64,000 nt of DNA from Planctomycetota bacterium (lineage in GTDB: Bacteria > Planctomycetota > UBA1135 > GCA-002686595), in assembly GCA_021413885.1 (NCBI GenBank), contig JAIOPM010000003.1:55391-119390 (forward strand), in the 5' to 3' direction. The translations under genes were made by a program, and so were the position numbers. Shown in pieces: positions 1 to 7,638 of this stretch. The notes beneath the pieces are model-generated. The model did not search any database. It was not told the DNA's origin and worked only from the letters and a program-made list of their open reading frames with translations. Positions within the stretch are counted from its first letter, which is position 1; every line of letters begins with the position of its first letter.

Positions 1-1440
1 GATTGGCACGGCGCGCGGAATTTCTCCGCGTCGAGCATCGAAGCGCGCGATCCCGGCCGCGATCGCATCGGCGGACGGATCGACGCGGTCCGCGTCGACG
101 GCGAAGAGATCGTGCTGCGCGTGATGGCTTTCGAGGTGCGCGCGAAGGCGACGCTGGTGGTCAAGAGCGCGACCCCGCTCGCGACGACGACCCAGGCGCC
201 GTTGCGCGCGGTGCCGCCCGACGAGCGGGACGAAGCGCTAGGTCCTCGCCTGCGTCAGAAGGAAGAAGAACGCGTGCCCGGTCGTTTCCAGATCGACGAG
301 ACGCTGACGCTCGGTGCGCAGCTCGAATTAAACTCCGACTTCGCGGACGAGCGCGATCTCGATCGCTCGCGCCCGGGCGATCGCTCGACGACCGATCTGA
401 CGGCGCGCGTCGAGCTCGTCTGGACGCCGCGTGACGATTTCCTCGGCGTGCTCTCCGCGCGCGAATCGGTCCGTTGGGAAGACCGCGAGGACACCGGCTA
501 TTGGCGCGGCGACTCGTGGACGATCAAGGAAGGCTACGGCCGTTGGTCGAACGCGTTCGGGACGCCGCTCGAGATCCAGGTCGGCCGCACGTTCTTCGAC
601 GACGCGCGGGAGTGGCTCTATCACCGCAGCCAGGACGGCGTGGTCGTGCGTTACGAGCGACCGAACCTCGCCGCGGAAGTCGCGCTCAGCACGATCCTCT
701 CCGACGCGAGCCAACGCGATCAGGACACGACCAACCTCCAGGCCTACGTCTCGAACAACGACGACGATCGGCACGCGGCGCTGTTCCTCGTGCAACGCGA
801 CGTGCGCGGCGCGGACGAGCGCTTCACCGTTCTCGGCGGTCGCCTGTACGGCAAGTGGATCCCGAGCACGAAGGGCTGGCTCGACGCCGCGATCGAACGC
901 GGACGCATCGGAGGCGAGGACGCGTACGGTCAGGCGTTCGACGCGGGCCTGACGTGGATGCCCGACTTCGCGGCGCCGTTCAACGTGACCGTCGGCTACG
1001 CGTACGGTTCGGGCGACGACACGCCGGGCGACGGACGCACCGACACGTTCCATCAGCCGGGCTACCAGAACAACAACGACAAGTGGGGCGGCGTGACGCC
1101 GTTCCACTACTACGGCGAGATCGTCGATCCGGAGCTCGCGAACCTCGGCGTGTTGAGCTTCGGGTTCGGCACGAAACTGCCGCATCGCACGAGCCTCGAC
1201 CTCGTCGTCCACTACCTCGAGCTCGATCACGCGGCCGAAGGGCTCTTCCGCTCCGGCCTCAAGCACAAGACCGACGGCATCCATCCCGAGATCGGTCGCG
1301 AGGTCGACTTGGTCTTCGGCTGGCGCGGCGACGCCAACTGGCAGGTCGAGGTCGTGCTCGGCTCGTTCGATCCCGGCGCGGCGTTCGGAAGCGCCGATTC
1401 TTCCTACCTCGCCGCGCTCCAAGTGCGTTTCAAGTTCTGA
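1..1440 (+). CDS. AlgE-like outer-membrane porin with N-terminal DUF5666-like segment (5' truncated)
   Basis: The reading frame is open from base 1, so the protein begins upstream of the window; an internal ATG at 124 or GTG at 112 is not a convincing start. The first ~40 visible residues (pattern GRIDAV, then alternating strand residues ending near VVKSATP) resemble the end of a DUF5666 beta-barrel domain. The rest looks like an alginate-export (AlgE/PF13372-type) beta-barrel: alternating amphipathic strands, the motif TLTLGAQLELNSDF, a GRTFFDDAREWLYH segment, and a C-terminal phenylalanine (KFKF) typical of outer-membrane barrel proteins. It is followed 9 bases later by a sulfatase-like gene and is probably co-transcribed. 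Likely role: passage of a polyanionic glycan or other large solute across the outer membrane. The family assignment is from pattern recognition; substrate unknown. Confidence 0.62.
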   Translation, partial: DWHGARNFSASSIEARDPGRDRIGGRIDAVRVDGEEIVLRVMAFEVRAKATLVVKSATPLATTTQAPLRAVPPDERDEALGPRLRQKEEERVPGRFQIDETLTLGAQLELNSDFADERDLDRSRPGDRSTTDLTARVELVWTPRDDFLGVLSARESVRWEDREDTGYWRGDSWTIKEGYGRWSNAFGTPLEIQVGRTFFDDAREWLYHRSQDGVVVRYERPNLAAEVALSTILSDASQRDQDTTNLQAYVSNNDDDRHAALFLVQRDVRGADERFTVLGGRLYGKWIPSTKGWLDAAIERGRIGGEDAYGQAFDAGLTWMPDFAAPFNVTVGYAYGSGDDTPGDGRTDTFHQPGYQNNNDKWGGVTPFHYYGEIVDPELANLGVLSFGFGTKLPHRTSLDLVVHYLELDHAAEGLFRSGLKHKTDGIHPEIGREVDLVFGWRGDANWQVEVVLGSFDPGAAFGSADSSYLAALQVRFKF

Positions 1441-1449
1441 GGCCCTGCC

Positions 1450-3342
1450 ATGCGCCGACTCTTCGTCGTTCTCGCCGCGTTGTCGTTCGTCGCCTGTCGG
1501 GATTCGACCGCCGGCGCGCGCCCGAACGTGTTGCTCGTCTGCGTCGACACGCTGCGCGCGGATCGCCTCGGCGCGTACGGCTACCGCGTGCATCCGACTT
1601 CGCCGGCGATCGACGAGCTCGCGGCGCGTTCGCTCGTCTTCGAGAACGCGCGCGCCGCGGCGTGTTGGACCAAGCCGTCGGTGCCGAGCTTCTTCACCGG
1701 CACGTATCCGTTGCAGCACGGCGTGTACGAGGGCAGCGCGCGTGCGCTCGCCGGCACGGTTTCCGACGTGCTGCCCGACGACGCCGTGACGCTCGCGGAG
1801 CGTTTCGCCGACGCGGGCTACACGACGGTCGCGTTCGTGCAGAACGCGCAGTTGCGCAAGGGGCTCGGCTTCGAGCAGGGTTTCGGCGACAGGTACGTCG
1901 ACGGCGCCGGCGACGCACGCGAGATCCGTTGGCGGCTGGTCGACTGGCTCGACGAACGCGGCGACGACGACGCGCCGTTCTTCGCGTACTTGCACTTGCT
2001 CGACGCGCATTGGCCGTACGACATCCCGGACGAGTACGCGCGGAAGTTCTCGGCGGGAACGTCAATCGAGCCGTTCCGCGGCGAAGACTCGCGCGCGTTG
2101 CGCGACGCGTTGAACGACGGCTCGCGCAAGCTCGACGCCGCCGAAGCCGCGGGGCTCGTCGCGCTCTACGACGGTGCCGTCCGTTCGATCGACGATCAGC
2201 TCGCGAAGCTCTTCGCGGCCCTGGAGCGTCGCGGTCTCGCCGACAACACGATCGTGTGCCTCGTCGCGGACCACGGCGAGGAATTCCTCGAGCACGGCCG
2301 CGTCGGTCACGGACACGGACTGTGGGACGGGCTGTTGCACGTGCCGTTCATCCTGCACGTGCCCGGCGCTCGCGCGCGCAGGGTGAGCACGCCGGTCGCG
2401 CTGATCGATCTCGTGCCGACGCTGTGCGCCGCCGCCGACGTGCCGTGTCGCGGCGCGGTCGAGGGACGCAATCGCCTGGTCGACGAGACCGTCGCGCCGT
2501 TGTTCGCGGAGCACAAGGAACCCGGCGCGTACGTGCAGTCGTACGTCGAGGGCTCGAAGAAACTGGTGCGCCGTTTCGTCGCGCCGGCGGCGAGCGCGCA
2601 CGGCTCGCTGCTCGACGCGCTCCAACCCGGAACGCGTTGGGAAGCCGAGTGCCGCGCGGAGGATGGCGCGTGGGAGGCGCTCGAGTTCGCGCGCCGCGAC
2701 GAGGCCGTCGCGGATCCGTTCGAGCTCAAGGGCTGCGTCGCGGGACTCGGCGCCGGAACGTTCGAACTCGCGGGCGTGACGATCGAGCTCGCGAAGACAT
2801 GCGAGTTCTACGGCGAGATGAACGAAGCCAACGCGCGCGGCGCGATGCTCGTCGAAGGCCTCGGCGTCAAGGCGCGCGGCCGCTTCGTCGGCAACGCGTT
2901 CGTCGCCGAGAAGATCAAGCTCTACGCCGCGAGCGAGGACGTGAAACCGGAAGTCCGCGGTTCGCTGACGCGCACCGAGGTGCGCGGCGACGCGTTCCTC
3001 GCGTGGTTCGGACCGCTCGCGGTCGAGTTCGGGCCCGACACGCGTTGGAAGGACGACGCGCCGCGCGAGCTCTCGCGCGACGACGTTCGTCGAGCGCAGG
3101 AGCTCGGCGCGACCGCCGCGCGCACGGTGGGCTTCACGGTCGACGAGACGCTCTTCGACCTCGCGGCCGATCCGGACGAGCACGCGCCGCTCGACGACGC
3201 CGTCGAACGCGAGCGACTTTCACGCGGGGCCGACGAACTCGTGCGCGAGCTCCTCCGACGTGCAACGTCCGGCGGCGGCGAGCGACGACAACTCGACGCC
3301 GGCGAAGTCGAGGACCTGCGCGCGATCGGCTACGTGAAGTGA
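1450..3342 (+). CDS. Sulfatase-like (alkaline phosphatase superfamily) lipoprotein with inserted DUF5666-like domain
   Basis: 630 aa. The N-terminus MRRLFVVLAALSFVAC is a lipoprotein-like signal with Cys16. The sulfatase fold is shown by NVLLVCVDTLRADRLGAYGY (metal Asp33), the nucleophile loop WTKPSVPSFFTG, and VADHGEEF (metal Asp274/His275). At the position where true sulfatases carry the formylglycine Cys or Ser there is Thr74, so this is more likely a phosphatase/phosphotransferase-type member than a formylglycine-dependent sulfatase. Residues about 424-535 form an extra domain with two similar beta-rich halves resembling DUF5666, after which the usual sulfatase tail returns (LFDLAADPDE near 568, DLRAIGYVK at the end). 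ATG start with GAGG about 7 bases upstream. It sits 9 bases after the porin and converges on the helicase gene with only 21 bases between. Substrate unknown. Confidence 0.8.
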   Translation: MRRLFVVLAALSFVACRDSTAGARPNVLLVCVDTLRADRLGAYGYRVHPTSPAIDELAARSLVFENARAAACWTKPSVPSFFTGTYPLQHGVYEGSARALAGTVSDVLPDDAVTLAERFADAGYTTVAFVQNAQLRKGLGFEQGFGDRYVDGAGDAREIRWRLVDWLDERGDDDAPFFAYLHLLDAHWPYDIPDEYARKFSAGTSIEPFRGEDSRALRDALNDGSRKLDAAEAAGLVALYDGAVRSIDDQLAKLFAALERRGLADNTIVCLVADHGEEFLEHGRVGHGHGLWDGLLHVPFILHVPGARARRVSTPVALIDLVPTLCAAADVPCRGAVEGRNRLVDETVAPLFAEHKEPGAYVQSYVEGSKKLVRRFVAPAASAHGSLLDALQPGTRWEAECRAEDGAWEALEFARRDEAVADPFELKGCVAGLGAGTFELAGVTIELAKTCEFYGEMNEANARGAMLVEGLGVKARGRFVGNAFVAEKIKLYAASEDVKPEVRGSLTRTEVRGDAFLAWFGPLAVEFGPDTRWKDDAPRELSRDDVRRAQELGATAARTVGFTVDETLFDLAADPDEHAPLDDAVERERLSRGADELVRELLRRATSGGGERRQLDAGEVEDLRAIGYVK

Positions 3343-3363
3343 GCCGCCGCGCGCGCCGCGAAC

Positions 3364-5097
3364 TCAGTGCAGGTCGCGGCGCACGGTGACGCGGCGTCCG
3401 CGCATCGTCGTGCCGCGCAACGCGCGAATGATGTCCTCGGCGGCGTCCGCCGGGACTTCCACGAGCGCGAAGCGGTCCGCGATCTCGATCGAGCCGATCG
3501 CACCGCCGCTCAAGCCGGTCTCGTTCGCGATCGCGCCGACGAGATCGCCCGGACGCAGCCCGTCGATGCGGCCCATGCCGACGAAGAGTCGCACCGTCGC
3601 CCACTCCGGCTCGGCGGAACGGCGACGTCCGCCGCGAGCGGGGTCGCGACCTCGGCCGCGTTCGCCACCGTGCTCCGACGGTGCGAAGACCGGACGCTCT
3701 TGGCGCGGATCGGCGACGCGCGGCGCGTCGCGCTCGACCGACTGCGCGCCGACCTCGGAGTGATTGACTTCGTGCGCGAGCTTGACCGCCGCCGCGGCGA
3801 CGTCCATCGGATCGAGTTCGGACGCGAGCTGCTCGACCACGCCGCGGTACGCATCGAGGTTGCCGGCGAGCACCGCTTCGCGCAGCGCGGCGCGCGTCAG
3901 CTCGAGCCGACGTTGCCGCAGATCGGCGACGCTCGGGATCGTCGCGACGGTGATCTTCTGATGCGTCGCCTGTTGGATGCTGCGTAGGAGCCGATGCTCG
4001 CGCGGCTCGATGAACGTGATCGCGACGCCTTCGCGGCCCGCGCGACCGGTGCGGCCGATGCGGTGCGTGTACGCGTCGGGCTCGGTCGGCACGTCGTAGT
4101 TGACGACGTGCGAGATGTGATCGATGTCGAGCCCGCGCGCCGCGACGTCGGTCGCGATCAACAGATCGGTCTCGTTCGCGCGGAAGCGTTTCATCACGCG
4201 ATCGCGCTGATCTTGGGCGAAGCCGCCGTGCAACGCGTCGGCGCGGTAGCCGTGCGCGTTCATCGCTTCGGTGAGCTCGTCGACCTCGATGCGCGTGCGA
4301 CAGAAGATGATCGCCGACGTCGGCGTCTCCATGTCGAGGACGCGACCGAGCGCCGCGTGCTTCTCGGAACGCGGCACGACGTACGCGACTTGACGCACGC
4401 GCGGCGTTTCGCCGGCTTTCGCGCGCTCGCGCGCGATCGCGATCCGCACCGGATTGCGCAGGTGCTTGTTCGCGATCGCGAGGATCCGCGGCGGCAGCGT
4501 CGCCGAGAACAACGCGGTCTGCCGCGTCGCCGGCGTCTTCGAGAGGATCGCCTCGAGGTCCTCGGCGAAGCCCATGTCGAGCATCTCGTCCGCTTCGTCG
4601 AGCACGACCAGCTTCAACGCTTCGAGGTGCAACGTGCCGCGTTCGAGGTGATCGACCGCGCGCCCGGGCGTCGCGACGACGACGTCGACACCGCGGTCGA
4701 GCACGCGCAGCTGCTGCCAGATCGATTGGCCGCCGTAGATCGGCAGGACGCTGATGCGACGCTCCTTGCCGTAGCGGTGCACGGCTTCGGCGACCTGCAT
4801 CGCGAGTTCGCGCGTCGGCACGAGCACGAGGGCTCGCGGCGGACTCGGCTTCTTCGTTCCGGCTTCGCCGACCAGCTGCAAGAGCGGCAACGCGAACGCC
4901 GCCGTCTTGCCGGTGCCGGTCGCCGCTTGGCCGAGCAGATCGCGGCCGGCGAGCAACGGCGGAATCGCTTCGCGCTGGATCGGCGTCGGCTCTTCGTAGC
5001 CGAGCTCGGTCAACGTCTTCAGCGTCACCGCCTCGATGCCGAGAGCGGCGAACGCGTTGGGCGGCGCGGCAGGTTGCGGTTCTTCGGGGTCGGTCAT
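3364..5097 (-). CDS. deaD: DEAD-box ATP-dependent RNA helicase with C-terminal DbpA-type RNA-binding domain
   Basis: 577 aa. All superfamily-2 helicase motifs are present in order: Q motif PTPIQREAIPPLL (about 38-50), Walker A AATGTGKT (58-65), PTRELAMQV (94-102), DEAD box (167-170), SAT (198-200) and HRIGRTGRAG near 345. The C-terminal ~75 residues (ATVRLFVGMGRIDGLRPGDL onwards) match the DbpA/CsdA RNA-binding fold that recognises structured RNA. Between core and tail lies an Arg/Glu-rich linker. Expected role: ATP-driven RNA unwinding in ribosome assembly or cold-stress mRNA decay. Start ATG at 5097. The desaturase gene upstream on the same strand ends 48 bases away, so co-transcription is possible; a link to cold adaptation through membrane desaturation plus helicase is an inference. 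Confidence 0.93.
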   Translation of the reverse strand: MTDPEEPQPAAPPNAFAALGIEAVTLKTLTELGYEEPTPIQREAIPPLLAGRDLLGQAATGTGKTAAFALPLLQLVGEAGTKKPSPPRALVLVPTRELAMQVAEAVHRYGKERRISVLPIYGGQSIWQQLRVLDRGVDVVVATPGRAVDHLERGTLHLEALKLVVLDEADEMLDMGFAEDLEAILSKTPATRQTALFSATLPPRILAIANKHLRNPVRIAIARERAKAGETPRVRQVAYVVPRSEKHAALGRVLDMETPTSAIIFCRTRIEVDELTEAMNAHGYRADALHGGFAQDQRDRVMKRFRANETDLLIATDVAARGLDIDHISHVVNYDVPTEPDAYTHRIGRTGRAGREGVAITFIEPREHRLLRSIQQATHQKITVATIPSVADLRQRRLELTRAALREAVLAGNLDAYRGVVEQLASELDPMDVAAAAVKLAHEVNHSEVGAQSVERDAPRVADPRQERPVFAPSEHGGERGRGRDPARGGRRRSAEPEWATVRLFVGMGRIDGLRPGDLVGAIANETGLSGGAIGSIEIADRFALVEVPADAAEDIIRALRGTTMRGRRVTVRRDLH

Positions 5098-5145
5098 GGC
5101 GGGGCGTGCTTCACCGCGTGGACCGCAGCGTCGCGACGAATCGTT

Positions 5146-6012
5146 CTAGCGGCTCCGCACTCGGGCCGAGGCCTTCACGCGCGCGGCGCCGAGACGATCC
5201 ATCGTCGCGATGAACCACCAGCCGGCGTCGAGCTGCCACCACCTCTGACCGAAGCGCGCGCTGTGCGGCGCGCGGTGGTGATTCGCGTGCCAGTTCTCGC
5301 CTTGACCCATGTGCAACGGAGTCATCCACCACACGTTCAGGCCGGAGCCGTGGTCGGCGTCGATCGGGCCGAGGTGGCAGAGGCTGTTGACCGAACACTG
5401 GACGTGCAACGCGACGACCAGGCGCACCGGGCCGACCCACAACCAGGCCGCGAGCGCCGAGCGCCAGTCCATGAACGCGAGCAACGCGAGACCGCCGAAG
5501 AGCGAGACCGCGAGGATCGGGGCCTGGAGCTTCTTCCAAACTTGGTGGCCGCCGCGCACGACGTCCGGGCAGTAGCGCTCCGGCGAGTTCTGTTCCGCTT
5601 GCCACAGCCAGCGCAGGTGCGCCCACCAGAAACCGTGACGCGGCGACGAGACGTCGTCCTCGCGATCGCTGTTCGCGTGGTGATAGCGGTGGTTCGCGAC
5701 CCACGTCAGCGGATCACCCGAACCGTTGAAGATCCCGAAGAAGATCAGGATGCGCTCGATCCACGGATTCAGCGTCGCGGTGCGGTGCGCGAGGATGCGG
5801 TGGTACGCGACGGTCGTTCCGAGCGCGCCGAGTCCGTAGAGAACGCCGGCGACGACGAACGCTTGCCAACCGGGCAGCGGAAGGAAGACGAGGCCCACCA
5901 CCGTGAACGTGTGGATGAGCACCATCCAAATCAACGTGCCCGTCTCACCGGGAGCGCGGTAGAACCACGAGCGCTGCCACGGGGCGCGCACTTGACCGAG
6001 TTGTGAAGTCAT
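5146..6012 (-). CDS. Delta-9-type acyl-lipid/acyl-CoA fatty acid desaturase
   Basis: 288 aa from ATG at 6012; a longer GTG-started form (6063) is possible, but its added N-terminus is not hydrophobic and the ATG fits the family. The three histidine boxes of membrane di-iron desaturases are present: HRILAHR, NHRYHH and NWHANHH. Several hydrophobic segments surround them. It introduces a double bond into saturated acyl chains of membrane lipids, using O2 and reducing equivalents, at the cytoplasmic membrane. It lies 48 bases upstream of the DEAD-box helicase on the same strand; desaturase plus helicase would suit membrane and RNA adjustment at low temperature, although no regulatory element is visible. 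Redox partner not in the window. Confidence 0.9.
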   Translation of the reverse strand: MTSQLGQVRAPWQRSWFYRAPGETGTLIWMVLIHTFTVVGLVFLPLPGWQAFVVAGVLYGLGALGTTVAYHRILAHRTATLNPWIERILIFFGIFNGSGDPLTWVANHRYHHANSDREDDVSSPRHGFWWAHLRWLWQAEQNSPERYCPDVVRGGHQVWKKLQAPILAVSLFGGLALLAFMDWRSALAAWLWVGPVRLVVALHVQCSVNSLCHLGPIDADHGSGLNVWWMTPLHMGQGENWHANHHRAPHSARFGQRWWQLDAGWWFIATMDRLGAARVKASARVRSR

Positions 6013-6244
6013 GAACGGTCCACGGGCGTGTTTCGATGGCGTCGTGTGCGCGGGCTCGCACACGTCAAGCGCGTCGGCATCACTCCGCGGAGCCTACCAT
6101 AGGACATGGCGTGCAAGGGAGCACGATTGCCCTCCTCGACGCGCTCCGGATATGTGGGGACTCGAACTCCGCGTGGACCTTCGCGCCGGCGGTCCATCGG
6201 TGCGTACGCACCTCTTCGCAGCGTCCTGTGACGGATCCGTCGCG
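6013..6244. other. Intergenic region between TPR lipoprotein and desaturase genes
   Basis: 232 bases with no supported gene; short frames here are not conserved-looking. It must hold the desaturase promoter if that gene is not read through from upstream. I see no clear terminator hairpin with a T tract and no recognisable promoter motif. Confidence 0.4.
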
Positions 6245-7531
6245 TTACCAGGGATCGCCCAGGGCTCGGCGGATTTCTAGGAGCCGGGCTCGCAGGTCGG
6301 CGTCGGGTTCGACGCGGTTCGCGGCCAAGGAAGAACATGTCGCGGCGAGGTCCTCGGCGCGCGGTCGCGAGTTCGGGTTCTCGACGCCGGCTTCGAGCGC
6401 GCGCTTGTAAGTCGCGAGCGCGAGCGCCGTGTCGCCGAGCGACTGCTGGGCCTCGGCGAGCGCACGCAGCGCGCCCGCTCGGTAGATGTTCACGATCTGA
6501 TTGCGTTCGGCGTCGAAGCGCGCGAGCGCGATCGCCAACTGCTCACGCGCGCCGTCGCGGTCGCCGGAGCGATGAAGCAGGCGCGCGAGTTCCGTCTGGA
6601 CGGCGATGTGATCCTCGGGCTTCCACTTCGAGCCGTCCATGATGCGAACGGCGGCTCGAGCCAACCCGAGAGCCTCGACGGAGTCGTCGTGCGCGAGGGC
6701 GGACTCGCACAGCTCGACCAGCAGCTCGATGCGGATGCCGATCGGCAGGTGGGTCCACGACGACTCGATCTTGGTGCGAGCGAGTTCACGGCGCGTGGTC
6801 TGCGCGTAGAAGCGATCGTAGAGCTGCGCGCACGTCTCGAGCGCGTTGCGCACCTGATCGAAGCCGCCGGACGCGATCGCGGGGTCGAGTGCCGCGAGCG
6901 CGGCGTCGAACGCTGCGTCGTCGAGGACCAGCGCCTTCGCCGACGCGACCTTGCCGGATTCCGAAGTGCCGAGGCCGGCTTGGAGTTCATTCGCGTGTGC
7001 GTCGTCGCCGAGACGCGCTGCGGTCCGCGCGACTTTCATGCGGATCCGGTCGCGTTGCCAATCCTCGACGGTGCCGTCCCCACCTTCATCGGTGTTCGAG
7101 GAGAGAGCGAGCGCGAGCTCGGAGAAGCTCTTCGCATCGACGACGTCGCCGTGTTGCGCGCAGTAGAACGCGAGGTCGGCGTAGCCCGCGCCGCGGCGCC
7201 AGTTGTCGATCCGTTCGACGAACGCGAGCGCGCGATGCGGTTGTTCGAGCTCGAGGCATGTCGCGACGACGGCGTCTTGGGCTCGCGAGCGATTCTTGAT
7301 GTGCGGTTGGACCGGCAGCGCGCTCGCGGTGTCGAACGCGAGGTCGAGCAGCTCGCTCTGGTACGGCGCGAGCGCCGCGTCCTCGATCGGGCCGCGCAAC
7401 GTTGCCGAGTGCTCGGCGTTCGCGGGAGCGCCGGCTTGCGCGTCGCACGCGGACAGCAACAGCGCCGTCGTGCTCACGGCGGAGAGGACGAACGGGATCA
7501 AGCCTCGTGTGAGTCGCGCGTTGGAGATCAT
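6245..7531 (-). CDS. TPR-repeat lipoprotein of unknown function
   Basis: 428 aa. N-terminal signal MISNARLTRGLIPFVL with lipobox LSAC (Cys29), so probably a lipid-anchored periplasmic or outer-membrane protein. The remainder is almost all alpha-helical, with repeated helix pairs of about 35 residues (for example LAFYCAQHGDVVDAKSFSEL and LARLLHRSGDRDGAREQLAI), the pattern of tetratricopeptide repeats. TPR lipoproteins usually act as protein-protein scaffolds. It is followed by the desaturase gene on the same strand after 232 bases and preceded by the beta-helix surface protein, with a GC hairpin between. No specific family recognised. Confidence 0.72.
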   Translation of the reverse strand: MISNARLTRGLIPFVLSAVSTTALLLSACDAQAGAPANAEHSATLRGPIEDAALAPYQSELLDLAFDTASALPVQPHIKNRSRAQDAVVATCLELEQPHRALAFVERIDNWRRGAGYADLAFYCAQHGDVVDAKSFSELALALSSNTDEGGDGTVEDWQRDRIRMKVARTAARLGDDAHANELQAGLGTSESGKVASAKALVLDDAAFDAALAALDPAIASGGFDQVRNALETCAQLYDRFYAQTTRRELARTKIESSWTHLPIGIRIELLVELCESALAHDDSVEALGLARAAVRIMDGSKWKPEDHIAVQTELARLLHRSGDRDGAREQLAIALARFDAERNQIVNIYRAGALRALAEAQQSLGDTALALATYKRALEAGVENPNSRPRAEDLAATCSSLAANRVEPDADLRARLLEIRRALGDPW

Positions 7532-7581
7532 GGCGTGTCGGCGGAGAGAGTCGTCGGAGCGTGTGCAGTCGAAGCAGTTGG

Positions 7582-7611
7582 GGGGGCGCCGCCCACATGG
7601 ACGGCGCCCCC
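7582..7611 (-). terminator. GC hairpin downstream of the beta-helix surface protein
   Basis: Perfect 10-bp arms at 7582-7591 and 7602-7611 with a 10-base loop, 28 bases beyond the stop of the surface-protein gene. There is no T tract after the hairpin on the minus strand, so it may be a weak or Rho-assisted terminator or an mRNA 3'-end stabiliser. Confidence 0.45.
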
Positions 7612-7638
7612 TCGTTCTCTAGCTCTGTCGCGAGCGGA

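Noticed and set aside
474..3389. 971-codon plus-strand frame over the porin and sulfatase genes
   Set aside because: Composition is almost all Arg/Ala/Gly and it overlaps two genes with clear family motifs in another frame.
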